A stretch of 64,000 bases of DNA from Paracoccus sulfuroxidans (GTDB taxonomy: Bacteria > Pseudomonadota > Alphaproteobacteria > Rhodobacterales > Rhodobacteraceae): positions 248,001 through 312,000 of the forward strand of contig NZ_VLKU01000003.1 of the NCBI RefSeq assembly GCF_007830335.1, given 5' to 3'. Of the stretch, positions 45,450-53,785 are shown piece after piece (position 1 is the stretch's first letter; the number at the start of each line of letters is the position of its first letter). Under the pieces are notes generated by a model. That model saw only the letters and a program-made list of their open reading frames with translations. It was not told where the DNA came from and made no database searches. Made by a program: the position numbers and the translations under genes.

Positions 45450-46322
45450 TTATTCGCGGACCAGCTTTTCATAGACTTCGGCGATCTGGCGCGTGACCGG
45501 ACCGACCTGGAAATGCCAGTCGTCACCGATCTGCGCGACCGGGGTCACCTCGGCCGCCGTGCCGGTCAGGAAGCATTCCTGGAAGCCCGAGACCTCTTCC
45601 GGCATGATGTGACGCTCATGCACGACCGTGCCCTGATCCTTCAGAAGCTGGATGATCGTCTGGCGGGTGATGCCGTTCAGGAAGGCGTCGGCCAGCGGCG
45701 TGTGGACTTCGCCATCCTTGATGAAGAAGACGTTCGCGCCGGTCGCCTCGGCGACATAGCCGCGATAATCCATGAACAGCGCATCCGAGCAACCCTTTTC
45801 CTCGGCCGCATGCTTGGACATGGTGCAGATCATGTAAAGACCGGCAGCCTTGGCGGCGACGGGAATGGTCTCGGGGCTGGGACGCTTCCATTTCGCGATA
45901 TCCAGCTTCGCGCCCTGCCATTTGGCATCGCCGTAATAGCTGCCCCATTCCCAGGCGGCGACGGCCATGCGGACCGGGTTCTTGCGGGCCGAAACGCCCA
46001 TGTCATCGCCCGAGCCGCGCCACATCACCGCGCGGACATAGGCGTCCTTGAAGCCGTTCGCGTCCAGAACCTGGCGCTTCGCCTCGTCGATCTGCTCGGC
46101 GGTATAGGGCGATTTCATGTCCAGCAGGCGCGCCGACTCGATCAGGCGCAGCGAATGCTCATGGCCCTTGAAGATCTTGCCGCTATAGCAGCGCTCGCCT
46201 TCAAAGACCGAGCTGGCGTAATGCAGGGCATGCGTCAGAATGTGTACCTTGGCGTCGCGCCAGTCCAGCAGCTCGCCATCCATCCAGATCTTGCCGTCAC
46301 GATCGTCGTATGAGCCTGCCAT
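45450..46322 (-). CDS. ilvE: Branched-chain amino acid aminotransferase
   Basis: A 290-residue fold-type IV PLP aminotransferase for the last step of valine, leucine and isoleucine synthesis. ALHYASSVFEGERCYSG, the PLP lysine region YVRAVMWRGSGDDMGVSARKN, and MDYRGYVAEATGANVFFI with ITRQTIIQLLKDQG match IlvE. The ATG at 46322 lies four to five bases after GGAGGG and is preferred to the ATG at 46325. Divergent from petP, with a shared regulatory region. Confidence 0.91.
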   Translation of the reverse strand: MAGSYDDRDGKIWMDGELLDWRDAKVHILTHALHYASSVFEGERCYSGKIFKGHEHSLRLIESARLLDMKSPYTAEQIDEAKRQVLDANGFKDAYVRAVMWRGSGDDMGVSARKNPVRMAVAAWEWGSYYGDAKWQGAKLDIAKWKRPSPETIPVAAKAAGLYMICTMSKHAAEEKGCSDALFMDYRGYVAEATGANVFFIKDGEVHTPLADAFLNGITRQTIIQLLKDQGTVVHERHIMPEEVSGFQECFLTGTAAEVTPVAQIGDDWHFQVGPVTRQIAEVYEKLVRE

Positions 46323-46384
46323 CATTCCCTCCAGCCGGTCCCGAATTTCATAAAGTTGCGCCGTCCTGACAAGTATCGAATAGA

Positions 46385-46398
46385 AAGTTGCGCAACTT
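46385..46398. promoter_or_regulatory. Perfect palindrome between ilvE and petP, candidate MarR-type operator
   Basis: AAGTTGCGCAACTT is a perfect 14-bp palindrome. A second AAAGTTGCGC lies at 46352-46361, 32 bases before the same ten bases at 46384-46393. The core TTGCGCAA is the sort of site MarR-family dimers bind, and the adjacent petP gene encodes a MarR regulator, so autoregulation is plausible. Confidence 0.55.
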
Positions 46399-46488
46399 GG
46401 GGTCAGCGCTATCTTTTGATGATTGGAAAGTCAACACACCTGACGTAATAAGTCCTATGCAATAGAAGAAAGGCATGAGTGGTCAGGC

Positions 46489-47007
46489 ATGCAGGACAAG
46501 ATTGCAATGACGGCCCCCGGCGGCGAGGCGCTTCTGTTTCTCACCGACGACCAGATCCGTCGCGGGATCGAGGCGATGTATTTCGCCTATCGGGCCTTCA
46601 CCTCGGACCCCGATCTGATTCTGGCCGAAATGGATTATGGCCGGGCGCATCACCGCGCGCTGCATTTCATCCACCGCGATCCGGGGCTGACGGTCACGGC
46701 GCTGCTGGATGTGCTGGGGGTGACGAAACAGTCGCTCAACCGCGTGCTGCGCACCCTGATCGAGGACGGGCTGGTCGACAGCCGCGTCGGCCGCCGCGAC
46801 CGGCGCGAGCGGCAGCTCTACCTGACCGACAGCGGTACCGCGCTTGAGCGCAAGCTCTCCGAGACTCAGCGCGCCCGCCTCAGGACCGCCTTCCGCACCG
46901 CCGGGCCGCAGGCGGTCGCAGGCTTCCGGCAGGTGCTGGAGGCGATGATGGACCGTGACATGCTGCGCCAGTACCGCGCCTTCCGCGACCTGCCCGACAC
47001 ACCATGA
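46489..47007 (+). CDS. petP: MarR-family regulator, PetP-like
   Basis: A 172-residue winged-helix regulator. The DNA-binding part spans LHFIHRDPGLTVTALLDVLG, VTKQSLNRVLRTLIEDGLVD and GRRDRRERQLYLTDSG, the usual MarR wing. It overlaps the next gene, an OmpR-type response regulator, by four bases. This pair matches petP-petR of Rhodobacter capsulatus, where both are needed for cytochrome bc1 and c2 production. The symbol rests on that arrangement; the petABC genes are not in the window. Confidence 0.72.
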   Translation: MQDKIAMTAPGGEALLFLTDDQIRRGIEAMYFAYRAFTSDPDLILAEMDYGRAHHRALHFIHRDPGLTVTALLDVLGVTKQSLNRVLRTLIEDGLVDSRVGRRDRRERQLYLTDSGTALERKLSETQRARLRTAFRTAGPQAVAGFRQVLEAMMDRDMLRQYRAFRDLPDTP

Positions 47008-47720
47008 GCGCCAACAGCCAGCCCGCCGCCCATATCCTTGTCGTGGATGATGACGAACGCATCCGCAGCCTGCTGCGCCGCTTCCTCATGCGCAACGACT
47101 ATCTGGTGACCACCGCGCGCGACGCCGCGCATGCCCGCCGCCTGCTGGGTGGGCTCGACTTTGACCTGATCGTCCTCGACATCATGATGCCGGGCGAAGA
47201 CGGCATCTCGCTGACCCGGGACCTGCGCGGCCAGATGACGACGCCGATCCTGCTGCTGACCGCCAAGGGCGAAATCGAGGATCGCATCAGCGGCCTTGAA
47301 AGCGGGGCCGACGACTACCTTGCCAAACCCTTCGAGCCGCGTGAACTCCTGCTCCGGATCGCCGCGATCCTGCGCCGCATGCCAAGTGCCGAAGCGCGCG
47401 CGACCAAGATCCTGACCTTCGGCCCGATGCGCTATGACGCGGGCAAAAGCGAGCTTTGGCAGGGCGAAAACCAGATCCGCCTGACCGGGACCGAGCAGGC
47501 GCTGATCAAACGCCTGGCCGATTCCGCCGGCCAACCCGTCAGCCGCACCGAGCTGATCGAGGATCTGGGCCGCTCGCCCGCCGAGGACGGCGGCGAAAAC
47601 TCCGAACGCGCCATCGACGTCCAGATCACGCGCCTGCGCCGCAAGATCGAGCCCGATCCGCGCGAACCCCGCTACCTGCAAACCGTGCGCGGCACCGGCT
47701 ACAAGCTGGTCCCCGACTAG
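47004..47720 (+). CDS. petR: OmpR-family response regulator, PetR-like
   Basis: A 238-residue response regulator. The receiver domain has the acidic pair VVDDDERI, the phosphoacceptor Asp in LIVLDIMMPGEDG and the conserved Lys in LLTAKGE. The C-terminal winged helix (about 140-238; AIDVQITRLRRKIEPDPREP and YLQTVRGTGYKL) is OmpR type. No histidine kinase gene is adjacent, consistent with PetR. Translationally coupled to petP. Target genes are not visible here. Confidence 0.75.
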   Translation: MSANSQPAAHILVVDDDERIRSLLRRFLMRNDYLVTTARDAAHARRLLGGLDFDLIVLDIMMPGEDGISLTRDLRGQMTTPILLLTAKGEIEDRISGLESGADDYLAKPFEPRELLLRIAAILRRMPSAEARATKILTFGPMRYDAGKSELWQGENQIRLTGTEQALIKRLADSAGQPVSRTELIEDLGRSPAEDGGENSERAIDVQITRLRRKIEPDPREPRYLQTVRGTGYKLVPD

Positions 47721-47737
47721 GACCTGCCCCCGGCAAT

Positions 47738-47759
47738 TTCTCCGTTGCCCAAATACCCA
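47738..47759 (+). repeat. 22-bp intergenic repeat, copy 1 (after petR)
   Basis: The motif TTCTCCGTTGCCCAAATACC followed by CA starts 17 bases after the petR stop. It recurs with one mismatch at 61306-61327, again just after a stop codon. It resembles a motif I recall scattered in Rhodobacterales intergenic DNA. Function unknown. Confidence 0.7.
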
Positions 47760-47801
47760 TAAAACAGCGCGGCGAGTCGCAACCCCCGCCCGTCAGGCAC
47801 G

Positions 47802-47822
47802 AAAAAGGGGGCCGCAGCCCCC
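47802..47822 (-). terminator. Intrinsic terminator of secA
   Basis: On the leftward strand GGGGGC-TGCG-GCCCCC (47822-47807) forms a 6-bp GC stem followed by TTTTT (47806-47802). It lies 28 bases past the secA stop. Confidence 0.85.
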
Positions 47823-47849
47823 TGATTCAAACCCATTCAGAACCGAAGC

Positions 47850-50555
47850 TCAGGCCAGTCGCCCATGGCAGTGCTTGAACTTCTCGCCCGAGCCGCAGGG
47901 GCAGGGGTCGTTGCGCGACGGGTTGCCCCAGGTCGAGGGATCGTTCTCGTCAAAGCCCGGCGCGCGCGAGGTCGCCTCGCCGCCATCGGCTTCCTCATGC
48001 TCGGGCTGCATGGCGCGCTCGGTCTGGGCCTGCTGCGCCTGATAGTCGCGGATCATCTGCTCGCGCTCTTCATCGGTCAGCGGACGGATGCGAGCCAGCT
48101 GCTGGGTCACGTCGACGCGCAGACCGTCCAGCATGTTCTCGAACAGCTGGAAGCCCTCGGTCTTGTATTCCGACAGCGGGTCGCGTTGCGCATAGCCACG
48201 GAAGCCCACGACGCTGCGCAGATGCTCCAGCGTCACCAGATGCTCGCGCCATTTGCCGTCGATCTGCTGCAGCAGGATCTGCTTTTCGATCTGACGCATG
48301 TTTTCCGGGCCGAATTGCTCGGCCTTCTGGTCCATATAGGCGTCGACGGCCTGTTCGATGCGCTCTTTCATCGTCTCGTGGTCGACGCCGTCCTCTGCCG
48401 CCCAGTCGGCGACGGGCAGGTCCATGTTCAGCTTCTCGATCAGCTGCGCCTTCAGGCCCGCAGTGTTCCACTGCTCCGCATAGCTGCGCGGCGGCAGATG
48501 CTCGTCGATCAGATCCTCGATCACCTGATCGCGCATGTCGCGGGTGATCTCGCCCACTTCCTCGGTCTGCATGATCTCAAGGCGCTGGCTGAAGATCGCC
48601 TTGCGCTGGTCGTTCATCACGTCATCGAATTTCAGCAGTTGCTTGCGGATGTCGAAGTTGCGGCCCTCGACCTTCGCCTGCGCGCGCTCCAGCGACTTGT
48701 TGACCCAGGGGTGAACAATGGCCTCGCCTTCCTTCATGCCCAGCGTCGACAGGACCTTGTCGAGACGTTCCGAGCCGAAGATGCGCATCAGGTCGTCTTC
48801 CAGCGACAGGAAGAACAGCGAGCGGCCGGGGTCGCCCTGACGGCCCGAGCGGCCGCGCAGCTGGTTGTCGATGCGGCGGCTTTCGTGACGCTCGGTGGCC
48901 AGAACGAAGAGGCCACCCGCCGCCTGAACTTTTTTCTTGGCGGCTTCGACCTCGGCCTCGACCTGGGCGCGCACCTCGTCGGGATGCGCCTCGGGGTTCT
49001 TGGCGAGTTCCTCCATCACCTTCATCTCGACGTTGCCGCCCAGCTGAATGTCGGTGCCGCGACCGGCCATGTTGGTCGCAATCGTCACCGCGCCCATCTT
49101 GCCCGCATCGGCGACGATCTGGGCTTCCCGCTCATGCTCGCGCGCGTTCAGCACGTTATGGGGGATGCCCGCCTGCTTCAGCATCTGCGACAGCATCTCG
49201 GATTTCTCGATCGAGGTGGTGCCGACCAGCAGCGGCTGGCCGCGCTCCTGCGCCTCTTTGATCGCCTCGATGACGGCGGTGTATTTCTCGGCGGCGGTGC
49301 GATAGACGCGGTCGTGTTCGTCGATCCGCTGCACGGGGCGGTTGGTCGGAACCTCGACCACGCCCAGCTTGTAGATTTCGGCGAATTCCTCGGCCTCGGT
49401 CGCGGCGGTGCCGGTCATGCCCGACAGTTTCGCGTAAAGGCGGAAATAGTTCTGGAAGGTGACCGAGGCCAGCGTCACGTTCTCGGGCTGGATCTTCACG
49501 CCTTCCTTGGCCTCGATGGCCTGATGCAGACCGTCCGACAGGCGGCGCCCAGCCATCATCCGGCCGGTAAATTCGTCGATCAGGACGATCTCGTCATCGC
49601 GCACGATGTAATGCTGGTCGCGCTGGAACAGCTTGTGCGCCCGCAGCGCCTGGTTGACATGGTGGACGATGGTCGTCGATTCCGGGTCATAAAGCGTCTG
49701 GCCTTCCGGCAGCACGCCCGCCTTCTGCAGGATCTGTTCAAGGAATTCGTTGCCATCCTCGGTGAAGGTGGCGTTGCGGGACTTTTCGTCCAGCTTGTAA
49801 TGCTCTTCCGACAGCTGCGGGATATAGTGATCCAGTGCCTTGTAAAGCTCGGACCGGTCCTGCGAGGGGCCCGAGATGATCAGCGGCGTCCGCGCCTCGT
49901 CGATGAGGATACTGTCGACCTCGTCCACGATGGCAAAGAAATGCCCGCGCTGGACCATCTGGTCGATCGAGCCTTTCATATTGTCGCGCAGATAGTCGAA
50001 GCCCAGCTCGTTGTTGGTCGCATAGGTGACGTCGGCCCGATAGGCGGCGTGCTTTTCGGCATCATCCTGGAACGGATAGACGACGCCCGTGGTCATGCCC
50101 AGCTGCGCAAAGACCTTGCCCATCCAATGCGCGTCGCGCTTGGCCAGATAGTCGTTGACGGTGACGACATGGACGCCCTTGCCCGCCAGCGCGTTCAGAT
50201 AGGCCGGGAAGGTCGCGACAAGGGTCTTGCCCTCACCGGTCTTCATTTCGGCAATATTGCCCTGATGCAGGAAGATGCCGCCCAGTAGCTGGGTGTCGAA
50301 GGCGCGCAGGCCAAGGGCGCGGCGCGCAGCCTCGCGGCAGTTGGCGAAGGCTTCGGGCAGAAGCGTGTCCAGGTTCTCGCCGGACTGGGCGCGGCCCTGC
50401 AGCTCGCGCGTCTTGCCAATCAGATCGGCGTCGGACATGTCCTTGAACTTCGGCTCAAGCGCATTGACCTGCGCAACGATGGGACGAGCCGCTTTCACTT
50501 TACGGTCATTGGGCGTGCCAAAGACCAGTTTAGCCAAATTTCCGATGCCGAGCAT
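47850..50555 (-). CDS. secA: Preprotein translocase ATPase SecA
   Basis: A 901-residue motor for protein export through Sec[22 protein letters not shown] is the standard N-terminus. Walker A is [12 protein letters not shown], the DEAD-box Asp lies in [18 protein letters not shown], and [13 protein letters not shown] and [18 protein letters not shown] are second-motor-domain motifs. The C-terminus has the zinc-binding SEC-C motif [17 protein letters not shown]. The ATG at 50555 matches the family start; a TTG at 50567 would add four residues. Divergent from the parvulin gene. Confidence 0.97.
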   Translation of the reverse strand: MLGIGNLAKLVFGTPNDRKVKAARPIVAQVNALEPKFKDMSDADLIGKTRELQGRAQSGENLDTLLPEAFANCREAARRALGLRAFDTQLLGGIFLHQGNIAEMKTGEGKTLVATFPAYLNALAGKGVHVVTVNDYLAKRDAHWMGKVFAQLGMTTGVVYPFQDDAEKHAAYRADVTYATNNELGFDYLRDNMKGSIDQMVQRGHFFAIVDEVDSILIDEARTPLIISGPSQDRSELYKALDHYIPQLSEEHYKLDEKSRNATFTEDGNEFLEQILQKAGVLPEGQTLYDPESTTIVHHVNQALRAHKLFQRDQHYIVRDDEIVLIDEFTGRMMAGRRLSDGLHQAIEAKEGVKIQPENVTLASVTFQNYFRLYAKLSGMTGTAATEAEEFAEIYKLGVVEVPTNRPVQRIDEHDRVYRTAAEKYTAVIEAIKEAQERGQPLLVGTTSIEKSEMLSQMLKQAGIPHNVLNAREHEREAQIVADAGKMGAVTIATNMAGRGTDIQLGGNVEMKVMEELAKNPEAHPDEVRAQVEAEVEAAKKKVQAAGGLFVLATERHESRRIDNQLRGRSGRQGDPGRSLFFLSLEDDLMRIFGSERLDKVLSTLGMKEGEAIVHPWVNKSLERAQAKVEGRNFDIRKQLLKFDDVMNDQRKAIFSQRLEIMQTEEVGEITRDMRDQVIEDLIDEHLPPRSYAEQWNTAGLKAQLIEKLNMDLPVADWAAEDGVDHETMKERIEQAVDAYMDQKAEQFGPENMRQIEKQILLQQIDGKWREHLVTLEHLRSVVGFRGYAQRDPLSEYKTEGFQLFENMLDGLRVDVTQQLARIRPLTDEEREQMIRDYQAQQAQTERAMQPEHEEADGGEATSRAPGFDENDPSTWGNPSRNDPCPCGSGEKFKHCHGRLA

Positions 50556-50761
50556 GTGAACCTTCAAAATCGCGTATCTGGTGATGCGCCGGGTATAGGC
50601 CCACTTGCCGGAACCATTCGCCTTGCCCTATCAACGGGCCAGAAAAACGGCGACGGGCGCGCATTTTCGGTTGTGCCGGATGTATGCCCCGTATGCTGCG
50701 CTGTCAACGCTTGCGCCCGTTCACCGATGCGTGGACCGTGCGTATCAACGGGGGATAACCT

Positions 50762-51604
50762 ATGCTGAAACCGCTTCTTGCCGCATCGGCCATTCTGGCT
50801 GGCGGGCTGACCCCCTGGGCCGTGATGGCGCAGGATGCCGATACCGTGGTCGCAACCGTCAACGGCGATACCATCACTTTGGGTCAGATGATCGCGATGA
50901 AAGAGGCGATGGGCCATGACGCCGCCGCCAATCTGCCCGCCAGCGCGCTGTGGGATCTGATGCTGGACCAGATGATCCGCCAGACCGCCGTGTCGCAGGT
51001 GGTCAAGGACGATCTGAAGCCGCGCGATGCCGCCGCCCTTGAAAACGAACGCCGTGGCTTCCTGGCCGGTGTCGCGCTGGAGCGGGTCGCCGCCGCCGAT
51101 CCGACCGAAGAGGAAATGCGCGCGCTTTACGACAAGACCTTCAACGGCGAGGCCGGACCCAAGACCGAATATAATGCCGCCCATATCCTTGTGAAAACCA
51201 AGGAAGAGGCTGATGAGATCGCCAAGCAGCTGAAAGAGGGCGCTGATTTCGGCACTCTGGCGACCGAGAAATCGACCGACAACTCGGGCCCCAACAAGGG
51301 CGATCTGGGCTGGTTCCAGGCCGAACAGATGGTCCCGCCCTTCGCCGAGGCGGTAAAGACGCTGAAGAAGGACGAGATCTCGGCCCCGGTCGAGACGCAG
51401 TTCGGCTGGCATGTCATCAAGCTGATCGACAGCCGTGACGTGCAGGCTCCGGGCTTTGACGAAGTGAAAGAACAGATTGCGCTTCAACTGCGTCGTGAGA
51501 AAGTACAGGCCGAGATCGACAAGCAGGTCGAAGCGGCCAAGATTGAAAAGACCGAGGGGCTGAACCCCGATCTGCTGAACGACACCAAGATCTTTGGGGA
51601 ATGA
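50762..51604 (+). CDS. Parvulin-type peptidyl-prolyl cis-trans isomerase
   Basis: A 280-residue periplasmic folding factor. A signal peptide (MLKPLLAASAILAGGLTPWA, cleaved near VMA-QDAD) precedes a SurA-like N-terminal helical region and a rotamase domain (about 130-245; YNAAHILVKTKEEADEIAKQ, GDLGWFQAEQMVPPF, ETQFGWHVIKLID). It should help fold exported or outer-membrane proteins, fitting its place divergent from secA. Its stop overlaps the argJ start. Confidence 0.9.
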   Translation: MLKPLLAASAILAGGLTPWAVMAQDADTVVATVNGDTITLGQMIAMKEAMGHDAAANLPASALWDLMLDQMIRQTAVSQVVKDDLKPRDAAALENERRGFLAGVALERVAAADPTEEEMRALYDKTFNGEAGPKTEYNAAHILVKTKEEADEIAKQLKEGADFGTLATEKSTDNSGPNKGDLGWFQAEQMVPPFAEAVKTLKKDEISAPVETQFGWHVIKLIDSRDVQAPGFDEVKEQIALQLRREKVQAEIDKQVEAAKIEKTEGLNPDLLNDTKIFGE

Positions 51605-53040
51605 ACATGGCCAAGGACAAAAGCAAGGCTGCCGAGAAGGCCAAAGCTGCCGACAAGGGCAAGGGCGACAAGCTGAAGGCGCTGCGCAAGAAGGTGAAGA
51701 AGCTGAAGGCGGCCGTTGAAACCGCCGCCAGCACCGCCGTCGAGGCGGTGATCGAGACGCCTGCCGCTGCCGTTGCGGCGGTCTCGGCCAAGGTGTCGGG
51801 CAAGCAGGTCTCGCCTCTGGCACCGGCGTCTTTCCCGCGACTGCCCGATATTGCCGGCGTTGAATTTGCCGCTGGCGCGGCTGGCGTGAAGTATCAGAAC
51901 CGCACCGATGTGATGCTGGCCCGTCTGGCGCCCGGCACGGCGGTGGCGGGGGCCTTCACCCGGTCCTCGACCCGGGCGGCCTGCGTGCTGGACTGTCAGG
52001 CCAAGCTTGCGGGCAAACCCGACCAGACCAAGGGCGCGGCGATCATCGTGAACTCGGGCAACGCCAACGCCTTCACCGGCGCCAAGGGGCAAGAGGCTGT
52101 CGACGCGGTGACCGGCGCGGTGGCGAAAAGCCTTGGCGTGCCGCGTGAGCGGGTCTTCTCTTCCTCGACCGGCGTGATTGGCGAGCCGCTGCCTGCCGAC
52201 CGCATCGTCGCGGCCATCGGCGGGCTGGTCGGCAAGCTTAGCGTTGGTGGGGCGGCCGAGGCCGCAAAGGCCATCATGACCACCGACACCTTCCCGAAAG
52301 GGGCGGCAGCCGAGATCGAGGCCGAAGGCGGCACCATCCGCATCGCCGGGATCGCCAAGGGTTCGGGCATGATCGCGCCCGATATGGCGACGATGCTGGT
52401 CTATATCTTCACCGACGCGAAGATCTCGCCCGAGATGCTGCAGAAGATCCTGTCCTCGCATATGGACGCGACCTTTAACGCGATCACCGTCGACAGCGAC
52501 ACCTCGACCTCGGACGCGCTGATCCTGGCGGCGACCGGCAAATCCGAGGCGCAGCCCATCACCGATTTGCGCTCGCGCACCGCGCGCGCCTTCAGCAAGG
52601 CGCTGAAAGAGGTGATGCTGGATCTGGCGCAGCAGGTCGTCAAGGACGGCGAAGGCGCGACCAAATTCGTCGAGATTCAGGTCACCGGTGCCGCGACGGC
52701 GGGCGATGCCTCGCGCGTGGCCATGGCGATTGCGAATTCGCCGCTGGTCAAGACGGCCATCGCAGGCGAAGACGCGAACTGGGGCAGGGTGGTGATGGCC
52801 GTCGGCAAATCCGGCGCCAATGCCGACCGCGATAAGCTGACCATCCGCTTCGGCGACATCACTGTGGCCGAGAACGGCTGGCGCGCCCCCAGCTACAGCG
52901 AGGCCGCGACCAGCGCCTATATGAAGCGCGACAATCTGGTCATCGGCGTCGATCTGGGGCTCGGCAAGGGCAAGCGGACCGTCTGGACCTGCGACCTGAC
53001 GCATCGCTATATCGACATCAACGCCGATTACCGGTCCTGA
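51601..53040 (+). CDS. argJ: Glutamate N-acetyltransferase / amino-acid acetyltransferase with Lys/Ala-rich N-terminal extension
   Basis: A 479-residue protein. From about residue 70 it is ArgJ, which recycles acetyl groups between ornithine and glutamate in arginine synthesis. IIVNSGNANAFTGAKG and the self-cleavage site IAPDMATMLVYIFTD (Thr nucleophile in ATML) are diagnostic, as is the C-terminal CDLTHRYIDINADYRS. The first 69 residues are an unusual Lys/Ala-rich helix (MAKDKSKAAEKAKAADKGK, then KALRKKVKKLKAAVETAAS). The ATG at 51601 overlaps the upstream stop; the ATG at 51607 is an alternative. It is coupled to the isomerase gene. Confidence 0.9.
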   Translation: MNMAKDKSKAAEKAKAADKGKGDKLKALRKKVKKLKAAVETAASTAVEAVIETPAAAVAAVSAKVSGKQVSPLAPASFPRLPDIAGVEFAAGAAGVKYQNRTDVMLARLAPGTAVAGAFTRSSTRAACVLDCQAKLAGKPDQTKGAAIIVNSGNANAFTGAKGQEAVDAVTGAVAKSLGVPRERVFSSSTGVIGEPLPADRIVAAIGGLVGKLSVGGAAEAAKAIMTTDTFPKGAAAEIEAEGGTIRIAGIAKGSGMIAPDMATMLVYIFTDAKISPEMLQKILSSHMDATFNAITVDSDTSTSDALILAATGKSEAQPITDLRSRTARAFSKALKEVMLDLAQQVVKDGEGATKFVEIQVTGAATAGDASRVAMAIANSPLVKTAIAGEDANWGRVVMAVGKSGANADRDKLTIRFGDITVAENGWRAPSYSEAATSAYMKRDNLVIGVDLGLGKGKRTVWTCDLTHRYIDINADYRS

Positions 53041-53044
53041 TCCG

Positions 53045-53443
53045 GTGAAGGTTCTGCTTGTTGCAGCGGTCGCCCTGATCGACAAGGACGGCCGCGTCCT
53101 TCTGGCGCAGCGCCCCGAGGGCAAGTCCCTCGCGGGCCTGTGGGAGTTTCCCGGCGGCAAGGTCGAGCCCGGAGAGACGCCCGAGGCCGCGCTGATCCGC
53201 GAATTGCATGAGGAGCTGGGGATCAACACCTGGTCCTCATGCCTCGCGCCCCTGACCTTCGCCAGCCACAGCTATGATGATTTCCATCTGCTGATGCCGC
53301 TTTTCGCCTGCCGCAAGTGGGAGGGCATCCCCCACCCGCGCGAGGGGCAGGTGCTGGCCTGGGCGCATCCGCGCGATTTCGGCAACTATCCGATGCCGCC
53401 CGCCGACCTGCCGCTGGTGCCGATCCTGCGGGACTGGCTGTGA
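53045..53443 (+). CDS. mutT: Nudix hydrolase, MutT-like 8-oxo-dGTP diphosphatase
   Basis: A 132-residue Nudix protein. The Nudix box runs GGKVEPGETPEAALIRELHE-ELGI with all required Glu and Arg residues. RPEGKSLAGLWEFPGGK is typical of MutT, which clears oxidised dGTP. The start is GTG at 53045, five bases after the argJ stop, so it is co-transcribed with argJ. Confidence 0.88.
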   Translation: MKVLLVAAVALIDKDGRVLLAQRPEGKSLAGLWEFPGGKVEPGETPEAALIRELHEELGINTWSSCLAPLTFASHSYDDFHLLMPLFACRKWEGIPHPREGQVLAWAHPRDFGNYPMPPADLPLVPILRDWL

Positions 53444-53461
53444 CCGGCCGAGGCCCCAGGG

Positions 53462-53475
53462 TTGCAATCATGCAA
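53462..53475. promoter_or_regulatory. Inverted repeat upstream of the 43-residue gene (first)
   Basis: TTGCA-ATCA-TGCAA is a perfect 5-bp-arm palindrome in the 114-base gap between mutT and the small gene. It could be a regulator site; the arms loosely recall iron/manganese-type TGCAA boxes of alphaproteobacteria, but the match is too short to name one. Confidence 0.35.
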
Positions 53476-53510
53476 TAGTCTGCCCCTCAAGAGAAATATC
53501 TGGTTAACAG

Positions 53511-53528
53511 ATTACACATTTGTGTAAT
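53511..53528. promoter_or_regulatory. Palindrome upstream of the 43-residue gene (second)
   Basis: ATTACACA-TT-TGTGTAAT is a perfect palindrome with 8-bp arms, 30 bases before the small gene's ATG. It may be a repressor site over the promoter or a leader hairpin. The 11 bases AGATTACACAT at its left (53509-53519) also occur at 16255-16265 upstream of the paaJ promoter. Confidence 0.5.
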
Positions 53529-53557
53529 TCTTAATCTGCACAGGAGGAGAATTGGGC

Positions 53558-53689
53558 ATGATTCGCACGATCACGATCGGTAGCTGTATTTCTGTCCAGG
53601 GTGTCTTTGAGCGTCAGGTTTCCAACGGCAACATTATCGTGCGCGTCGGCAACAAGACCTATGAAGGCAAGCCGGTCGGGCTGCACTAA
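53558..53689 (+). CDS. Small conserved-looking protein, 43 residues
   Basis: Starts MIRTITIGSCISVQGVFERQ and ends GNKTYEGKPVGLH. A very strong AGGAGGAGA site lies eight bases before the ATG, and an intrinsic terminator follows 45 bases after the stop, so the gene forms its own transcription unit. The pattern of short beta strands (TITIGSCISVQG, NIIVRVGNKTYEG) suggests a compact beta fold. I recall similar short proteins in Rhodobacterales without known function. It is convergent with infB. Confidence 0.68.
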   Translation: MIRTITIGSCISVQGVFERQVSNGNIIVRVGNKTYEGKPVGLH

Positions 53690-53730
53690 GCCAAGCCGGA
53701 ACAGACAGACCATACACCACAAAAGATTAC

Positions 53731-53760
53731 GAGGCTCCTTTCGGAGCCCCGTTCTTTTTG
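53731..53760 (+). terminator. Intrinsic terminator after the 43-residue gene
   Basis: GGCTCC (53734-53739) and GGAGCC (53744-53749) pair around TTTC, with further CG pairs past one mismatch, followed by TTCTTTTT. A short A-run on the other side (CAAAAG) may also help end the convergent infB transcript. Confidence 0.82.
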
Positions 53761-53785
53761 GGTGGGATGGGGAGGTGGCACCAGC

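Noticed and set aside
47865-50288. Long open frame antisense to secA
   Set aside because: secA is unmistakable; the antisense frame is a product of high GC and lacks any motif.
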